A DNA stretch of 64,000 bases, taken from NCBI GenBank assembly GCA_049446715.1, contig JBMTQX010000005.1, positions 1 through 64,000 of the forward strand. Reading direction: 5' to 3'. Below, in pieces: positions 51,878 through 60,828 of the stretch. The first letter of the stretch is position 1. Every line of letters starts with the position of its first letter. The notes under the pieces were generated by a model, which made no database searches, had not been told where the DNA came from, and saw only the letters and a program-made list of their open reading frames with translations. The translations under genes were made by a program, and so were the position numbers. Source of the stretch: Eutrophocola sp049446715 (lineage in GTDB: Bacteria; Pseudomonadota; Gammaproteobacteria; Pseudomonadales; Pseudohongiellaceae).

Positions 51878-51902
51878 CAACAGCAGGGGAGGCTACAGCA
51901 TC

Positions 51903-53585
51903 ATGTCCTTACAGGTTCTTACCTACCTCATCGTCGGTATCACGTTCATTATTTATATCGGCATCGCCGTCTGGTCACGGGCCTCCTCAACCAGTGAGTT
52001 TTATATCGCCGGCGCCCATGTCCCGCCGCTGGCCAATGGCCTGGCCACGGCAGCCGACTGGATGTCGGCTGCCTCCTTTATTTCCATGGCCGGTATCGTC
52101 TCCTACATGGGCCGTGACGGATCGGTTTACCTCATGGGCTGGACCGGCGGCTATGTGCTGCTGGCGCTGCTGATTGCGCCGTATCTGCGCGACTTCGGCA
52201 AATTCACCGTGCCCGATTTCATCGGCGACCGCTACTACAGCCAGCTCGCCCGCATGGTCGCCGTCGTCTGTGCCATTTTTGTGTCCTTCACCTATGTTGC
52301 CGGACAGATGCGCGGTGTTGGCGTGGTTTTTTCCCGCTTCCTGGAAGTGGATATCAACATGGGCGTGCTGATCGGCATGGGTATCGTGTTTTTCTATGCG
52401 GTTCTGGGCGGCATGAAAGGCATTACCTATACCCAGGTTGCCCAGTATTGTGTGCTGATTTTTGCCTACATGGTGCCCGCCATTTTCATTTCCATGCTGA
52501 TGACCGGCAATCCCGTTCCGCAACTGGGGTTTGGCGGCGAACTCACCGATGCCTATGGCGGCGGCTACCTGCTGGATCGCCTGGATGGTCTGCATGAGGA
52601 ACTGGGATTTGCCGCTTACACCGAAGGGGTGCGCTCGTCCTTGGACGTGCTCTTTATTACGGCGGCACTGATCATGGGCACGGCCGGCCTACCCCATGTG
52701 ATCATCCGTTTTTTCACAGTGCCCAGCGTCCGTGCTGCTCGCAAGTCGGCAGGCTATGCGCTGCTGTTCATTGCCATTCTGTATACCACGGCACCTGCCA
52801 TAGCCGCCTTTGCCCGGACCAACCTGATCAATACGGTCAGCAACGCAGAATATGTCTCGATGCCGTCATGGTTCCGGACCTGGGAAAACACCAAGCTGAT
52901 CAGTTTTGAGGACAAGAACGGTGACGGGCTCATCCAGTATGTGGCCGACCCGGCAGTGAATGAGCTGACTGTCGACCGCGACATCATCGTGCTGGCGAAT
53001 CCGGAAATAGCCCAGTTGCCCAACTGGGTAATTGCCCTGGTCGCTGCTGGGGGCCTGGCAGCCGCATTGTCTACCGCGGCCGGGTTGTTGCTGGTCATCT
53101 CGACCTCTATTTCCCACGACCTGCTCAAGCGCAACCTGATGCCGGATATCAGTGAAAAGCAGGAACTCACCTATGCCCGCGTAGCGATTTTCTTTGCTGT
53201 TTGTATCGCGGGTTACTTCGGCATCAATCCGCCGGGCTTTGTCGCCCAGGTGGTGGCCTTTGCCTTTGGTCTAGCCGCATCGTCGTTCTTTCCGGCGATC
53301 GTACTGGGCATATTCTCTACCCGCATGAACAAGGAAGGGGCGGTTGCCGGCATGATTGCGGGCATCGTGTTTACGGCGATCTACATTGTCTACTTCAAGT
53401 TCGTGAACCCGGCCATGGATAATGCCGATCACTGGTGGCTGGGTGTTTCCCCGGAAGGTATCGGTACGCTGGGCATGCTGCTCAATTTCATAGTGGCCGT
53501 CGTGGTGTGCCGCTTTACCCCTGAACCACCGCAGCAGGTCAAGGACATGGTGCTCGACATTCGCGTGCCGGGTCAGCCTGACTGA
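51903..53585 (+). CDS. Sodium:solute symporter, large subunit (VC_2705 type)
   Basis: 560 aa SSS-family transporter with about 13 helices. ATG at 51903 follows AGGGGAGG. Motifs: GLATAADWMSAASFISMAGI near residues 45-64, GRDGSVYLMGWTGGYVLLAL, and VIRFFTVPSVRAARKSAGYA. Related to ActP (acetate), and the DUF4212-linked branch is thought to carry short organic acids. The substrate is not certain. The upstream frame start at 51816 overlaps DUF4212 and is not used. Confidence 0.92.
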   Translation: MSLQVLTYLIVGITFIIYIGIAVWSRASSTSEFYIAGAHVPPLANGLATAADWMSAASFISMAGIVSYMGRDGSVYLMGWTGGYVLLALLIAPYLRDFGKFTVPDFIGDRYYSQLARMVAVVCAIFVSFTYVAGQMRGVGVVFSRFLEVDINMGVLIGMGIVFFYAVLGGMKGITYTQVAQYCVLIFAYMVPAIFISMLMTGNPVPQLGFGGELTDAYGGGYLLDRLDGLHEELGFAAYTEGVRSSLDVLFITAALIMGTAGLPHVIIRFFTVPSVRAARKSAGYALLFIAILYTTAPAIAAFARTNLINTVSNAEYVSMPSWFRTWENTKLISFEDKNGDGLIQYVADPAVNELTVDRDIIVLANPEIAQLPNWVIALVAAGGLAAALSTAAGLLLVISTSISHDLLKRNLMPDISEKQELTYARVAIFFAVCIAGYFGINPPGFVAQVVAFAFGLAASSFFPAIVLGIFSTRMNKEGAVAGMIAGIVFTAIYIVYFKFVNPAMDNADHWWLGVSPEGIGTLGMLLNFIVAVVVCRFTPEPPQQVKDMVLDIRVPGQPD

Positions 53586-53745
53586 CCCCAATATCGCCTG
53601 CTACAGCGGCTGTTCGCCGGCGTTGGCAGGTGCTTCCCCCCTTTTTTCGTGTTCAACACGCCTGCCAGTTGCCCTGGCACGAATAATATCTTCCTAAAAA
53701 TTATCAGATAAAACAGTAGGATAGAAAGGCTCCAAGCCTAGGCTA
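53586..53745. other. Short gap before the TonB remnant
   Basis: No gene. The sequence is AT-richer than its surroundings with an in-frame TAG at 53722 that closes the 5' side of the TonB-like reading frame. The missing N-terminal part of the TonB-like gene is not found here. Confidence 0.5.
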
Positions 53746-54011
53746 CGCCTGTTTCAACCGCAGTATCCCTATGCTGCAGCCCGTCGCGGGCTGAAAGGTT
53801 TCGTCATCGTCGAGTTTGATGTCAGTGAAGTCGGCGCCGTGATCAATCCCGAAATCCTGGTATCCGTGCCGGAAGGGGCATTTGACCGCGCTGCCTTGCG
53901 TGCACTTGGCGTGCACTTGAGCGCTGGCGTTATCAGCCAAAAGTTGTCGACGGCAGGGCGTTGCCCATGCGCGGTTTGCAGACCCGCTTTACCTTCAGCC
54001 TCGAACATTAA
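53746..54011 (+). pseudogene. TonB C-terminal domain remnant, 5'-truncated and frameshifted
   Basis: The frame from 53746 reads RLFQPQYPYAAARRGLKGFV, then EFDVSEVGAVINPEILVSVP and EGAFDRAALRAL, the TonB C-terminal pattern. After an exact 11 bp tandem duplication (53898-53919, GCGTGCACTTG twice) the frame is lost. In the frame after the duplication the domain resumes as RWRYQPKVVDG, MRGLQTRFTFSLEH, and stops at 54009-54011. Removing one copy restores ALRALERWRYQP exactly. No start codon and no N-terminal helix or proline-rich arm precede it. Remnant of an energy transducer. Confidence 0.85.
53898..53919 (+). repeat. 11 bp tandem duplication inside the TonB remnant
   Basis: GCGTGCACTTG occurs twice in a row. 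Length 11 shifts the frame by two bases; deletion of one copy gives one continuous TonB-like reading frame. Confidence 0.95.
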
Positions 54012-54030
54012 CCGCAAAGACTTGCCAATG

Positions 54031-54051
54031 AGCCTGTCGCATTGACAGGCT
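54031..54051 (+). terminator. Hairpin after the TonB remnant
   Basis: AGCCTGTC / GACAGGCT, a perfect 8 bp stem with a GCATT loop, just before the main terminator. Probably an old gene end. Confidence 0.6.
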
Positions 54052-54053
54052 GT

Positions 54054-55259
54054 TTACCGGGGCGCTGCCCCGGTTTTTTTTGCCCGCAGCACGAGGATGA
54101 CCTGGATCGTGGCCGCCAGTGTCACGGCCACCAGCACCAGCGCGCTGACCGGCAGCGGGGTACCGGTATAGATTAGGGCCAGGATGGGGCCGACCATGGC
54201 CCCGGTACTGAAGCGCAGCGTGCGTGTGACGGCCGAGGCGGAGCTGGCCTGGCGCGGAAACTCGATGAGCACCAGGGATTCGGCATTGACGGAGATGATG
54301 CCCAGGCTGCCGATGATCATGAAAAAGCAGGCTACCGTCAGCGCCAGGCTGTTGGCCATGGCCGTGGCGATGAACAGCAGGCCGGCTGAGCACACGGCAC
54401 TGGCCAGGCCCATGTACATCATGCGGCGGGAGCCCTGCCGTGATACATGCCGGACGTTGATGAAGTTGGCCAGGATCAGGGATGCCGCAGTTGTGGTAAA
54501 GAGAAAGCCGAAGGCGAATTCAGACACCCCGAACCAGGTGATATAGAGGAAAGGCGCTGCGGTCAGGTAGGTGAAAAAAGCCAGGGATGACAGGAGGAAG
54601 GTCCCCAGGTAGGGGTAGATTGCACGGGAAGTGAGAATGAACAGGTAGTTGCGCAGGAAAGAGGTCGGCTTGTCATCGCTTTTTGGCGGCAGGGTTTCCG
54701 GTAGTTTCCAGATGGTCAGTCCGAGCACGACCAGGGCATAAAGCGACAGGACCAGGAAGATCGCGCGCCAGCTGCTCACGACTAACAGTGTGGATCCCAC
54801 CAGGGGCGCCACCAAAGGCGCTGTCAGCATGATCATGGTGACGGTAGACATACCCTTGGCGGTGTCCTTCCCGAAACAGTCGCGAATGATGGCCGGAATC
54901 ACCACCGTGGCAGCACTGCCCAGGGCACCCTGGAAAAAGCGGAACAGCAAAAACCATTCGGCGTTCGGGCTGAAGGTCAGCCCCAGGGAGGCCAGGGCAA
55001 ACCCGGTCAGTCCCACCATGGCCAGCGGGCGGCGCCCGAAGCGGTCCGAAAGCGGTCCGAAAAACAGCATGCCGAAAGCGAATGACACCAGGAAAACACT
55101 GAGGGATAGCTGTATGGTGCTGATTTCCGTGTTCAGGCTTTCTGCCATGCCCGGAATAGCCGGCAGATACATATCGATCGCCAGTGGCGGCAAGGCCGAG
55201 ATCGATGCCATCAATGGCAGGGGCAATTTGTCCTTGAGGGGATGCGCGGACTCTTCCAA
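54054..55259 (-). CDS. Bcr/CflA-family multidrug efflux transporter
   Basis: 401 aa, 12-helix MFS drug/proton antiporter. Motifs: ISALPPLAIDMYLPAIPGMA at the N-terminus, GPLSDRFGRRP between helices 2 and 3, and FRFFQGALGSAA. The family exports bicyclomycin, sulfonamides or chloramphenicol in other species; the substrate here is unknown. Its 3' end sits on the terminator hairpin at 54056-54081. It lies 5 bases after the exonuclease gene. Confidence 0.92.
   Translation of the reverse strand: MEESAHPLKDKLPLPLMASISALPPLAIDMYLPAIPGMAESLNTEISTIQLSLSVFLVSFAFGMLFFGPLSDRFGRRPLAMVGLTGFALASLGLTFSPNAEWFLLFRFFQGALGSAATVVIPAIIRDCFGKDTAKGMSTVTMIMLTAPLVAPLVGSTLLVVSSWRAIFLVLSLYALVVLGLTIWKLPETLPPKSDDKPTSFLRNYLFILTSRAIYPYLGTFLLSSLAFFTYLTAAPFLYITWFGVSEFAFGFLFTTTAASLILANFINVRHVSRQGSRRMMYMGLASAVCSAGLLFIATAMANSLALTVACFFMIIGSLGIISVNAESLVLIEFPRQASSASAVTRTLRFSTGAMVGPILALIYTGTPLPVSALVLVAVTLAATIQVILVLRAKKTGAAPR
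54056..54081 (+). terminator. Rho-independent terminator for the plus strand
   Basis: ACCGGGGC / GCCCCGGT with eight T on the plus strand. The same bases encode the C-terminal residues of the MFS transporter on the minus strand (tail AKKTGAAPR), so terminator and coding sequence overlap. Confidence 0.85.
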
Positions 55260-55264
55260 GCAGC

Positions 55265-56152
55265 TTAACCCAGATCCAGCCAGCGTTGCCTGAGGGCACC
55301 GCCAATGGCCAGCAGATCGCTGATTTCCGAGAACGCCGGTTCGACAATCCCTTTCCAGCTCAGATCGGGCTCATCTTCGAAGCTCATGTCAGTCACTACC
55401 GTGGTGAGCAGCTTGTTCAGCGGCAACATGTCCTTGTGGGCATTGACGAGGGCCTGGGTGCGGGTGGCGCCGCGAAACTTCATGGCGGCGATGTGCTCAA
55501 TGTTGTCGAGAACATCTTCGACACTGGGAAACTTTTTCAGCAGACGCGAAGCCGTGGTGGCGCCGACTCCGGGAATGCCGGGAATGTTGTCTATCTTGTC
55601 GCCAGTGAGGGCCAGCATGTCGGCGATCTGTTCCGGCCGCACGCCAAAATGCTTTTCCACGCCATGATTGTTCAGCACCTTGCCGCGGGCAAAATCCCAC
55701 CAGGCATCTTCTTCCCCGACCACCAGCTGGGCCAGGTCCTTGTCGGCACTGACGATGGTGACCGCCATACCCTGATCCCGCAGTCGCCGGGCCAGGGAGC
55801 CGATGATGTCGTCCGCCTCATAGCGCTCACTGGAAAAATTGGCGATGCCCACCGCGCTGCAGAAGTTGCGGCAATGGGCGAACTGCACTTTCAGTTCTTC
55901 CGGTGCCGGTTCGCGGTTGGCCTTGTATTCAGGAAACAGTTGCTTGCGGTAGGAATCGGTCTGGGCCGAGTCAAACGCGCAGGCCATGTACTGGGGTTGC
56001 TTCTGCCGGATCAACTGGTAGAGAAAATCGCTGAAACCGAACACGGCATTGCTGGGGTTGCCCAGGCTGTCGGTGATGCTGTCGTCGTACACATACCAGG
56101 CCCTAAAAATATAGATGCTGGAATCAATCAGGTAGGCGCGGGGCAGGGGCAT
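55265..56152 (-). CDS. 5'-3' exonuclease of the PolA N-domain/Xni type
   Basis: 295 aa flap-type nuclease homologous to the 5' nuclease domain of DNA polymerase I. Metal-binding residues are visible in YLIDSSIYIFRAWY, CAFDSAQTDSYRKQL, RYEADDIIGSLARRL, VSADKDLAQLV and LTGDKIDNIPGIPGVG, and the helix-hairpin-helix follows (GVGATTASRLLKKF). No polymerase domain is present. Close to Xni/ExoIX but it keeps the N-terminal Asp. Likely acts on flaps or RNA primers. Confidence 0.9.
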   Translation of the reverse strand: MPLPRAYLIDSSIYIFRAWYVYDDSITDSLGNPSNAVFGFSDFLYQLIRQKQPQYMACAFDSAQTDSYRKQLFPEYKANREPAPEELKVQFAHCRNFCSAVGIANFSSERYEADDIIGSLARRLRDQGMAVTIVSADKDLAQLVVGEEDAWWDFARGKVLNNHGVEKHFGVRPEQIADMLALTGDKIDNIPGIPGVGATTASRLLKKFPSVEDVLDNIEHIAAMKFRGATRTQALVNAHKDMLPLNKLLTTVVTDMSFEDEPDLSWKGIVEPAFSEISDLLAIGGALRQRWLDLG

Positions 56153-56207
56153 TACAAAGCGGTGTCTTGTTTAAGCGGACAGTTAATCGAATCAGGGCAG
56201 TCGCCGT

Positions 56208-57002
56208 TCAGTCATCCAGCGAACTGGAGAGCAGGAAAGCATCTGCATCCAGGTGTGCCGGAAACTGTTCACGATAACCTGCCAGGTGAGACTTGCTCAG
56301 GGTCGCGGTAAAGCCCCCGATGTTGGTGCCGGCATCCAGAATGATTTCACCACTGGGGTCCACCACCATGCTATTGCCGGCATAGTCGAGATCGTTGCCA
56401 TCCTTGCCCACGCGGTTGGTGCCGGCTACATAGGCCAGGTTTTCCATGGCTCGCGCCTTGAGCAGTGTTTGCCAGGCGTGGTCACGCGGAGCGGGCCAGT
56501 TGGCGGGGCACAGGATGAGGTCGTAATTCAGCGATTCAGTATTGCGGCACCAGACCGGAAAACGCAGGTCGTAGCAGACCAGCGGCATGATGCGCCAGTC
56601 GCGCCACTTGATGATGGGCTGGCGATTGCCGCTGCTGAAGCGTTTGTGCTCGCCAAGCATGCGGAACAGGTGGCGCTTGTCATAGTGACGGACCTTGCCT
56701 TCCGGGGTGACAAACAACAGGCGGTTGTAGCGTTCCCCTTGTTCCTTGATGGCAATCGTGCCGCAAATGGCCGCCTGGTAGGAAGTTGCCATGAGGCGCA
56801 TCCAGTCCACGGTTTCCCCGGACATGTTTTCGGCCACCGCCTGCCTGCTGTCATCAAAACAGCAGGTAAACATCTCCGGCAGCAGAATCAGGTCGGTGGT
56901 GTCGATGGTGGTATCAAGGATTTGCTCAAGAAGGTCCCTGTTGTCAGACGCTTTCTGCCACGGCAGGTTGGTCTGTACCAGGGATATTTTCAGGTCTTGC
57001 AT
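56208..57002 (-). CDS. Omega-amidase of the nitrilase superfamily (YafV-like)
   Basis: 264 aa carbon-nitrogen hydrolase. Catalytic triad: Glu in LILLPEMFTCCF, Lys in VRHYDKRHLFRM and Cys in MPLVCYDLRFPVW. The order and spacing match YafV, which removes the amide of 2-oxoglutaramate and similar keto-acid amides. It lies 55 bases upstream of the exonuclease gene on the same strand, with no clear operon link. Confidence 0.9.
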   Translation of the reverse strand: MQDLKISLVQTNLPWQKASDNRDLLEQILDTTIDTTDLILLPEMFTCCFDDSRQAVAENMSGETVDWMRLMATSYQAAICGTIAIKEQGERYNRLLFVTPEGKVRHYDKRHLFRMLGEHKRFSSGNRQPIIKWRDWRIMPLVCYDLRFPVWCRNTESLNYDLILCPANWPAPRDHAWQTLLKARAMENLAYVAGTNRVGKDGNDLDYAGNSMVVDPSGEIILDAGTNIGGFTATLSKSHLAGYREQFPAHLDADAFLLSSSLDD

Positions 57003-57059
57003 CGGGTAGCCGGAAGCGGTTGGGAGCTTGAAAAATCATAACCGCCCCCGGCGTGCTTG

Positions 57060-57908
57060 TCATCCCCATAATGCCGCAGCGTGATGCGTAATATGGTCTT
57101 CTATGAAGGATGCGATGAAGAAGTAGCTGTGGTCATAGCCGGCGTGAAAGCGCAGGGTAAGCGGGTGACCGGCATCTTGACAGGCTTTATGCAGAATGAA
57201 CGGTTTCAGCTGGCCATGCAGGAAGTCATCCTCCTGGCCCTGATCCACCAGGATGTGCAGCTTCTCCTTGGCCTTGGCGACGAGGGCGCTGGCATCATAC
57301 TGTTCCCAGGCAGACTTGTCCTGACCCACGTAGTTGCCCAGGGCTTTCTCCCCCCACGGACAATTCATCGGCGAACAGATCGGCGAGAATGCCGACACGG
57401 CCTTGTACTTGCCAGGGTTCTTCAGGGCGATGGTCAGTGCACCATGACCGCCCATGGAGTGGCCCATAATGGAGCAGTTTTCGGTATCCAGCGGCAGATC
57501 GCTGCCGGCCAGCACGGACGGCAGCTCCCTCGTGACGTAATCATACATGTGGTAATGGTCTGACCAGGGAGCCTGGGTGGCATTGACGTAGAAGCCGGCA
57601 CCCAGACCAAAGTCATACGCGCCGTCCGGATCATCCGGTACGCCTTCGCCGCGGGGGCTGGTATCAGGACAGACAATGGCCACACCGGTTTCAGCCGCAT
57701 ACTGCTGCGCGCCGGCCTTCTGGACAAAATTGTCATCGGTACAGGTCAGGCCGGACAGCCAGTAGACCACCGGGACATTTACCGATTCAGCCTGTGGCGG
57801 CAGGTAAACGGAAAAAATCATGTCGCATTTGAGCACGCTGGATGTGTGTTTCAGTTTAAGCTGCTTGCCGCCAAACATGGCATTGGCACTGACTTGTTCA
57901 AGACTCAT
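57060..57908 (-). CDS. fghA: S-formylglutathione hydrolase
   Basis: Serine hydrolase that splits S-formylglutathione into formate and glutathione, the second step of formaldehyde detoxification. 282 aa. The nucleophile Ser lies in GHSMGGHGALTIAL (about residue 149), the His in FHAGYDHSYFFIASF, and the conserved SPICSPMNCPWG segment is present. It is 84 bases downstream of frmA, with a terminator-like hairpin in between. Confidence 0.96.
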   Translation of the reverse strand: MSLEQVSANAMFGGKQLKLKHTSSVLKCDMIFSVYLPPQAESVNVPVVYWLSGLTCTDDNFVQKAGAQQYAAETGVAIVCPDTSPRGEGVPDDPDGAYDFGLGAGFYVNATQAPWSDHYHMYDYVTRELPSVLAGSDLPLDTENCSIMGHSMGGHGALTIALKNPGKYKAVSAFSPICSPMNCPWGEKALGNYVGQDKSAWEQYDASALVAKAKEKLHILVDQGQEDDFLHGQLKPFILHKACQDAGHPLTLRFHAGYDHSYFFIASFIEDHITHHAAALWG

Positions 57909-57942
57909 AGTGGGTGTCTCCGTAAATTACCATTTGTTCAAA

Positions 57943-57979
57943 TAAAAACGGGGGGCAGGGCGAAAACCCGGCCCCCCGT
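57943..57979 (-). terminator. Hairpin terminator between frmA and fghA
   Basis: On the minus strand ACGGGGGGC pairs with GCCCCCCGT (loop of about 14 bases), followed by four to five T. It lies after the frmA stop and before fghA, so part of the transcripts may stop here and make less hydrolase than dehydrogenase. Confidence 0.75.
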
Positions 57980-57992
57980 ATCAATGCCTGAA

Positions 57993-59096
57993 TCAGTACA
58001 GCACAACCGAGCGGATACTTTCACCGGCATGCATCAGGTCGAAGGCCTTGTTGATGTCCTCTAGTGGCATGGTATGCGTAATGAGGTCATCGATATTGAT
58101 CTTCTTGTCCATGTACCAGTCGACGATCTTCGGTACATCGGTACGGCCGCGGGCGCCGCCAAAGGCAGTGCCTTTCCAGGAGCGACCAGTTACCAGCTGG
58201 AACGGACGGGTGGAGATTTCCTGGCCGGCACCGGCGACACCGATGATATAGGACTCACCCCAGCCTTTGTGACAGCATTCCAGGGCCTGGCGCATGACGT
58301 TGACGTTGCCGATACATTCGAAGCTGTAGTCTACTCCGCCAGTCATCTGCACGATGTGATCGACCACGTTGTCGACCTTTTTCGGGTTGATGAAGTCGGT
58401 CATGCCGAACTTCTTGCCCAGGGCCTCGCGGTCCGGATTCAGGTCGATACCGATGATGCGGCTGGCGCCGGCCAGTTTGGCGCCCTGAATCACGTTCAGG
58501 CCGATTCCGCCGAGCCCGAATACGGCTACGGTGGAGCCAATTTCAACCTTGGCTTGGAACACCACGGCACCCACGCCGGTGGTGACACCACAGCCGATGT
58601 AGCAGATGGTTTCGAACGGGGCGTCTTCACGCACCTTGGCCAGGGAAATTTCCGGCAGGACAGTGTAGTTGGAGAAGGTGGAACAGCCCATGTAATGAAG
58701 GATGGGCTTGCCGTCGAGAGAGAAGCGGCTGGTGCCGTCCGGCATCAGGCCTTGGCCCTGGGTGGCGCGCACCGCCTGGCACAGGTTGGTCTTGGGATGC
58801 AGACAGTATTCGCACTGGCGGCACTCGGCTGTGTAGAGTGGGATCACGTGATCACCGGGTTTCAGGGATTTCACCCCTTCACCAACTTCCACCACCACGC
58901 CGGCACCTTCGTGGCCGAGGATGGCCGGGAAAGCGCCCTCAGGGTCATCACCGCTCAGGGTGAAGGCATCGGTATGACAGACACCGGTGGCTTTCAGTTC
59001 AACCAGGACTTCACCTGCTTTTGGACCTTCCAGGTCGACTTCACAGATTTCGAGTGGTTTGCCCGCCCCAAAGGCTACAGCAGCTTTCGTTTTCAT
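57993..59096 (-). CDS. frmA: S-(hydroxymethyl)glutathione dehydrogenase (class III ADH)
   Basis: Oxidises the formaldehyde-glutathione adduct with NAD+. 367 aa zinc alcohol dehydrogenase. Catalytic zinc ligands in GVCHTDAFTLSG and ILGHEGAGVV; structural zinc Cys in CRQCEYCLHPKTNLC; NAD motif VFGLGGIGLNVIQGAK near residue 195. It is followed by fghA. No frmR regulator is seen nearby. Confidence 0.97.
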   Translation of the reverse strand: MKTKAAVAFGAGKPLEICEVDLEGPKAGEVLVELKATGVCHTDAFTLSGDDPEGAFPAILGHEGAGVVVEVGEGVKSLKPGDHVIPLYTAECRQCEYCLHPKTNLCQAVRATQGQGLMPDGTSRFSLDGKPILHYMGCSTFSNYTVLPEISLAKVREDAPFETICYIGCGVTTGVGAVVFQAKVEIGSTVAVFGLGGIGLNVIQGAKLAGASRIIGIDLNPDREALGKKFGMTDFINPKKVDNVVDHIVQMTGGVDYSFECIGNVNVMRQALECCHKGWGESYIIGVAGAGQEISTRPFQLVTGRSWKGTAFGGARGRTDVPKIVDWYMDKKINIDDLITHTMPLEDINKAFDLMHAGESIRSVVLY

Positions 59097-59259
59097 TGGA
59101 TGGTTCCTTATTTGTGACTTTATGATTGTTCTGAATGGTTATTCTGGCCAGGATATTGCATCCCGAATCTTGATAAACTGGGACAGCAAATATAGCCCGT
59201 TGCCCAGTCGATGTGTAGCCTTGGCTTCGAATTAGACCGTGCAAATAGCGAGGAAATTA

Positions 59260-60486
59260 GTGGAACAGACCTGTGTTGTTGTTGGTGCCAGTCATGCCGG
59301 TGGCCAATTGGCTGTCAGCCTGCGTCAGGAAAAGTGGGAAGGCAAAATTCTGGTGATCGGTGAGGAGCATTTCCTGCCCTACAACCGGCCGCCCCTGTCA
59401 AAAACCTTTCTTTCCGGCGAGAAGCATGTCGATGACATCCTGATCCGGCCCGAAGCCCAGTATGAAAAGGTCGGAATCGATTTCATGCTGGGCCAGCGTG
59501 TGACGGCAATCGATTGCCAGGCCAGAACCGTCAGCCTGGAAAGCGGGACCGAGGTGCCATATACCAAGCTGGCCCTGACCACCGGTGCCAGTGTCCGCAA
59601 ACTGAATCTGCCGGGCGCCGACCTCAAGGGCGTGATGTACCTGCGCGATATCAGTGATGTCGAAAATATCCAGCCTTACGTTATCCCTGGAAAAAAAGCG
59701 GTAATTGTCGGTGGCGGCTATATCGGTCTGGAGACCGCGGCCATGCTGCGCAAGATCGGCATGGATGTCACCGTGCTGGAAGCTGCTGGCAGGGTACTGA
59801 ACCGTGTCACGGCACCGGTCATGTCGGCGTTCTATACCCGCGTGCATGAGGAAGAGGGCGTGCGTATCGTCACCAACGCCGGTGTCACCGGTTTTGCCGG
59901 CGACAAGCGTGTCCAGGAAGTGCTCTGTGGCGATGACGCCAGCTATTCGGCGGACCTTGTCATCGTCGGTATTGGCGTCATTCCCAATACCGGCATTGCC
60001 GAAGCCGCGGGACTGGAGACTGATAATGGCATCTGTGTTGATGCCCATTGCCGCACATCCGACCCCGACATCGTAGCCGCCGGCGACTGCGCCAACCATC
60101 ACAATGTTTTCTATGACATGCGACTGCGACTGGAAAGTGTGCAAAACGCCATGGACCAGGCCAAAGTGGCAGCAGCGACTTTATGTGGCAGGGAAATCCA
60201 GTATAATGCGCTGCCATGGTTCTGGTCGGACCAGTATGACCTGAAACTCCAGATCGCCGGCCTTTCCAACGGGTACGATGATGTGGTTGTCCGGGGTGAT
60301 CCGGAAGCAGGTCGCAAGTTTTCCGCCTTCTATTATTCCGGTGGCAAGGTGATCGCTGTTGATGCGATTAACAGTCCGCAGGAATTCATGATTGGCAAAC
60401 AGATCATCACCCAATCCCTGGCAGTGAACAAATCGCAACTGGCAAACCCAGAGGTGCCCATCAAATCACTGTTGGATAAATCTTGA
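59260..60486 (+). CDS. FAD-dependent ferredoxin reductase
   Basis: 408 aa from GTG at 59260, which follows AGGA by five bases; GTG at 59239 is the longer alternative. FAD motif VVVGASHAGGQLAVSLRQ at the N-terminus, NADH motif VIVGGGYIGLETAAMLRK near residue 150, and the second FAD motif DIVAAGDCANHHN near residue 275. It belongs to the rhodocoxin/putidaredoxin reductase group. A [2Fe-2S] ferredoxin gene follows 21 bases later, so the two form an electron-transfer pair. No P450 or oxygenase is in the window. Confidence 0.92.
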   Translation: MEQTCVVVGASHAGGQLAVSLRQEKWEGKILVIGEEHFLPYNRPPLSKTFLSGEKHVDDILIRPEAQYEKVGIDFMLGQRVTAIDCQARTVSLESGTEVPYTKLALTTGASVRKLNLPGADLKGVMYLRDISDVENIQPYVIPGKKAVIVGGGYIGLETAAMLRKIGMDVTVLEAAGRVLNRVTAPVMSAFYTRVHEEEGVRIVTNAGVTGFAGDKRVQEVLCGDDASYSADLVIVGIGVIPNTGIAEAAGLETDNGICVDAHCRTSDPDIVAAGDCANHHNVFYDMRLRLESVQNAMDQAKVAAATLCGREIQYNALPWFWSDQYDLKLQIAGLSNGYDDVVVRGDPEAGRKFSAFYYSGGKVIAVDAINSPQEFMIGKQIITQSLAVNKSQLANPEVPIKSLLDKS

Positions 60487-60507
60487 ACCAGGAGCGTAAT
60501 AAAGCTT

Positions 60508-60828
60508 ATGCCAGTAGTTACCTATATCAGCCATGATGGCGCCATAAACGAAATCGAAGTCACCAGCGGCAATTCTGTGATGCAGGGTGCCGTGGACAAC
60601 ATGATCGATGGCATTGTTGCCGAATGTGGTGGTTCGTGCAGTTGTGCCACCTGCCACTGTTACGTGGACGATGCCTGGAAGGACAAGATCCCGCCGGCCA
60701 GCGAGATGGAAAAAGACATGCTGGAGTGTGTGCTTGAGCCGCAGGAAAACAGCCGCCTAAGTTGCCAGATCAAGGTCACTGGTGACCTGGACGGTTTGGT
60801 CGTGCGCCTGCCGGCCTCCCAGTTCTGA
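60508..60828 (+). CDS. [2Fe-2S] ferredoxin, putidaredoxin type
   Basis: 106 aa. Cluster Cys follow the adrenodoxin/putidaredoxin spacing C-x5-C-x2-C in ECGGSCSCATCHCYV, plus a distant Cys in SRLSCQI. Two extra Cys lie within or next to the motif (GGSCS and CHCYV), more than usual. It is the natural partner of the upstream reductase and would serve a P450 or hydroxylase encoded elsewhere. A terminator follows. Confidence 0.94.
   Translation: MPVVTYISHDGAINEIEVTSGNSVMQGAVDNMIDGIVAECGGSCSCATCHCYVDDAWKDKIPPASEMEKDMLECVLEPQENSRLSCQIKVTGDLDGLVVRLPASQF

Noticed and set aside
53769..54017. Minus-strand frame over the TonB remnant
   Set aside because: The plus strand encodes recognisable TonB sequence; the minus frame is a shadow.
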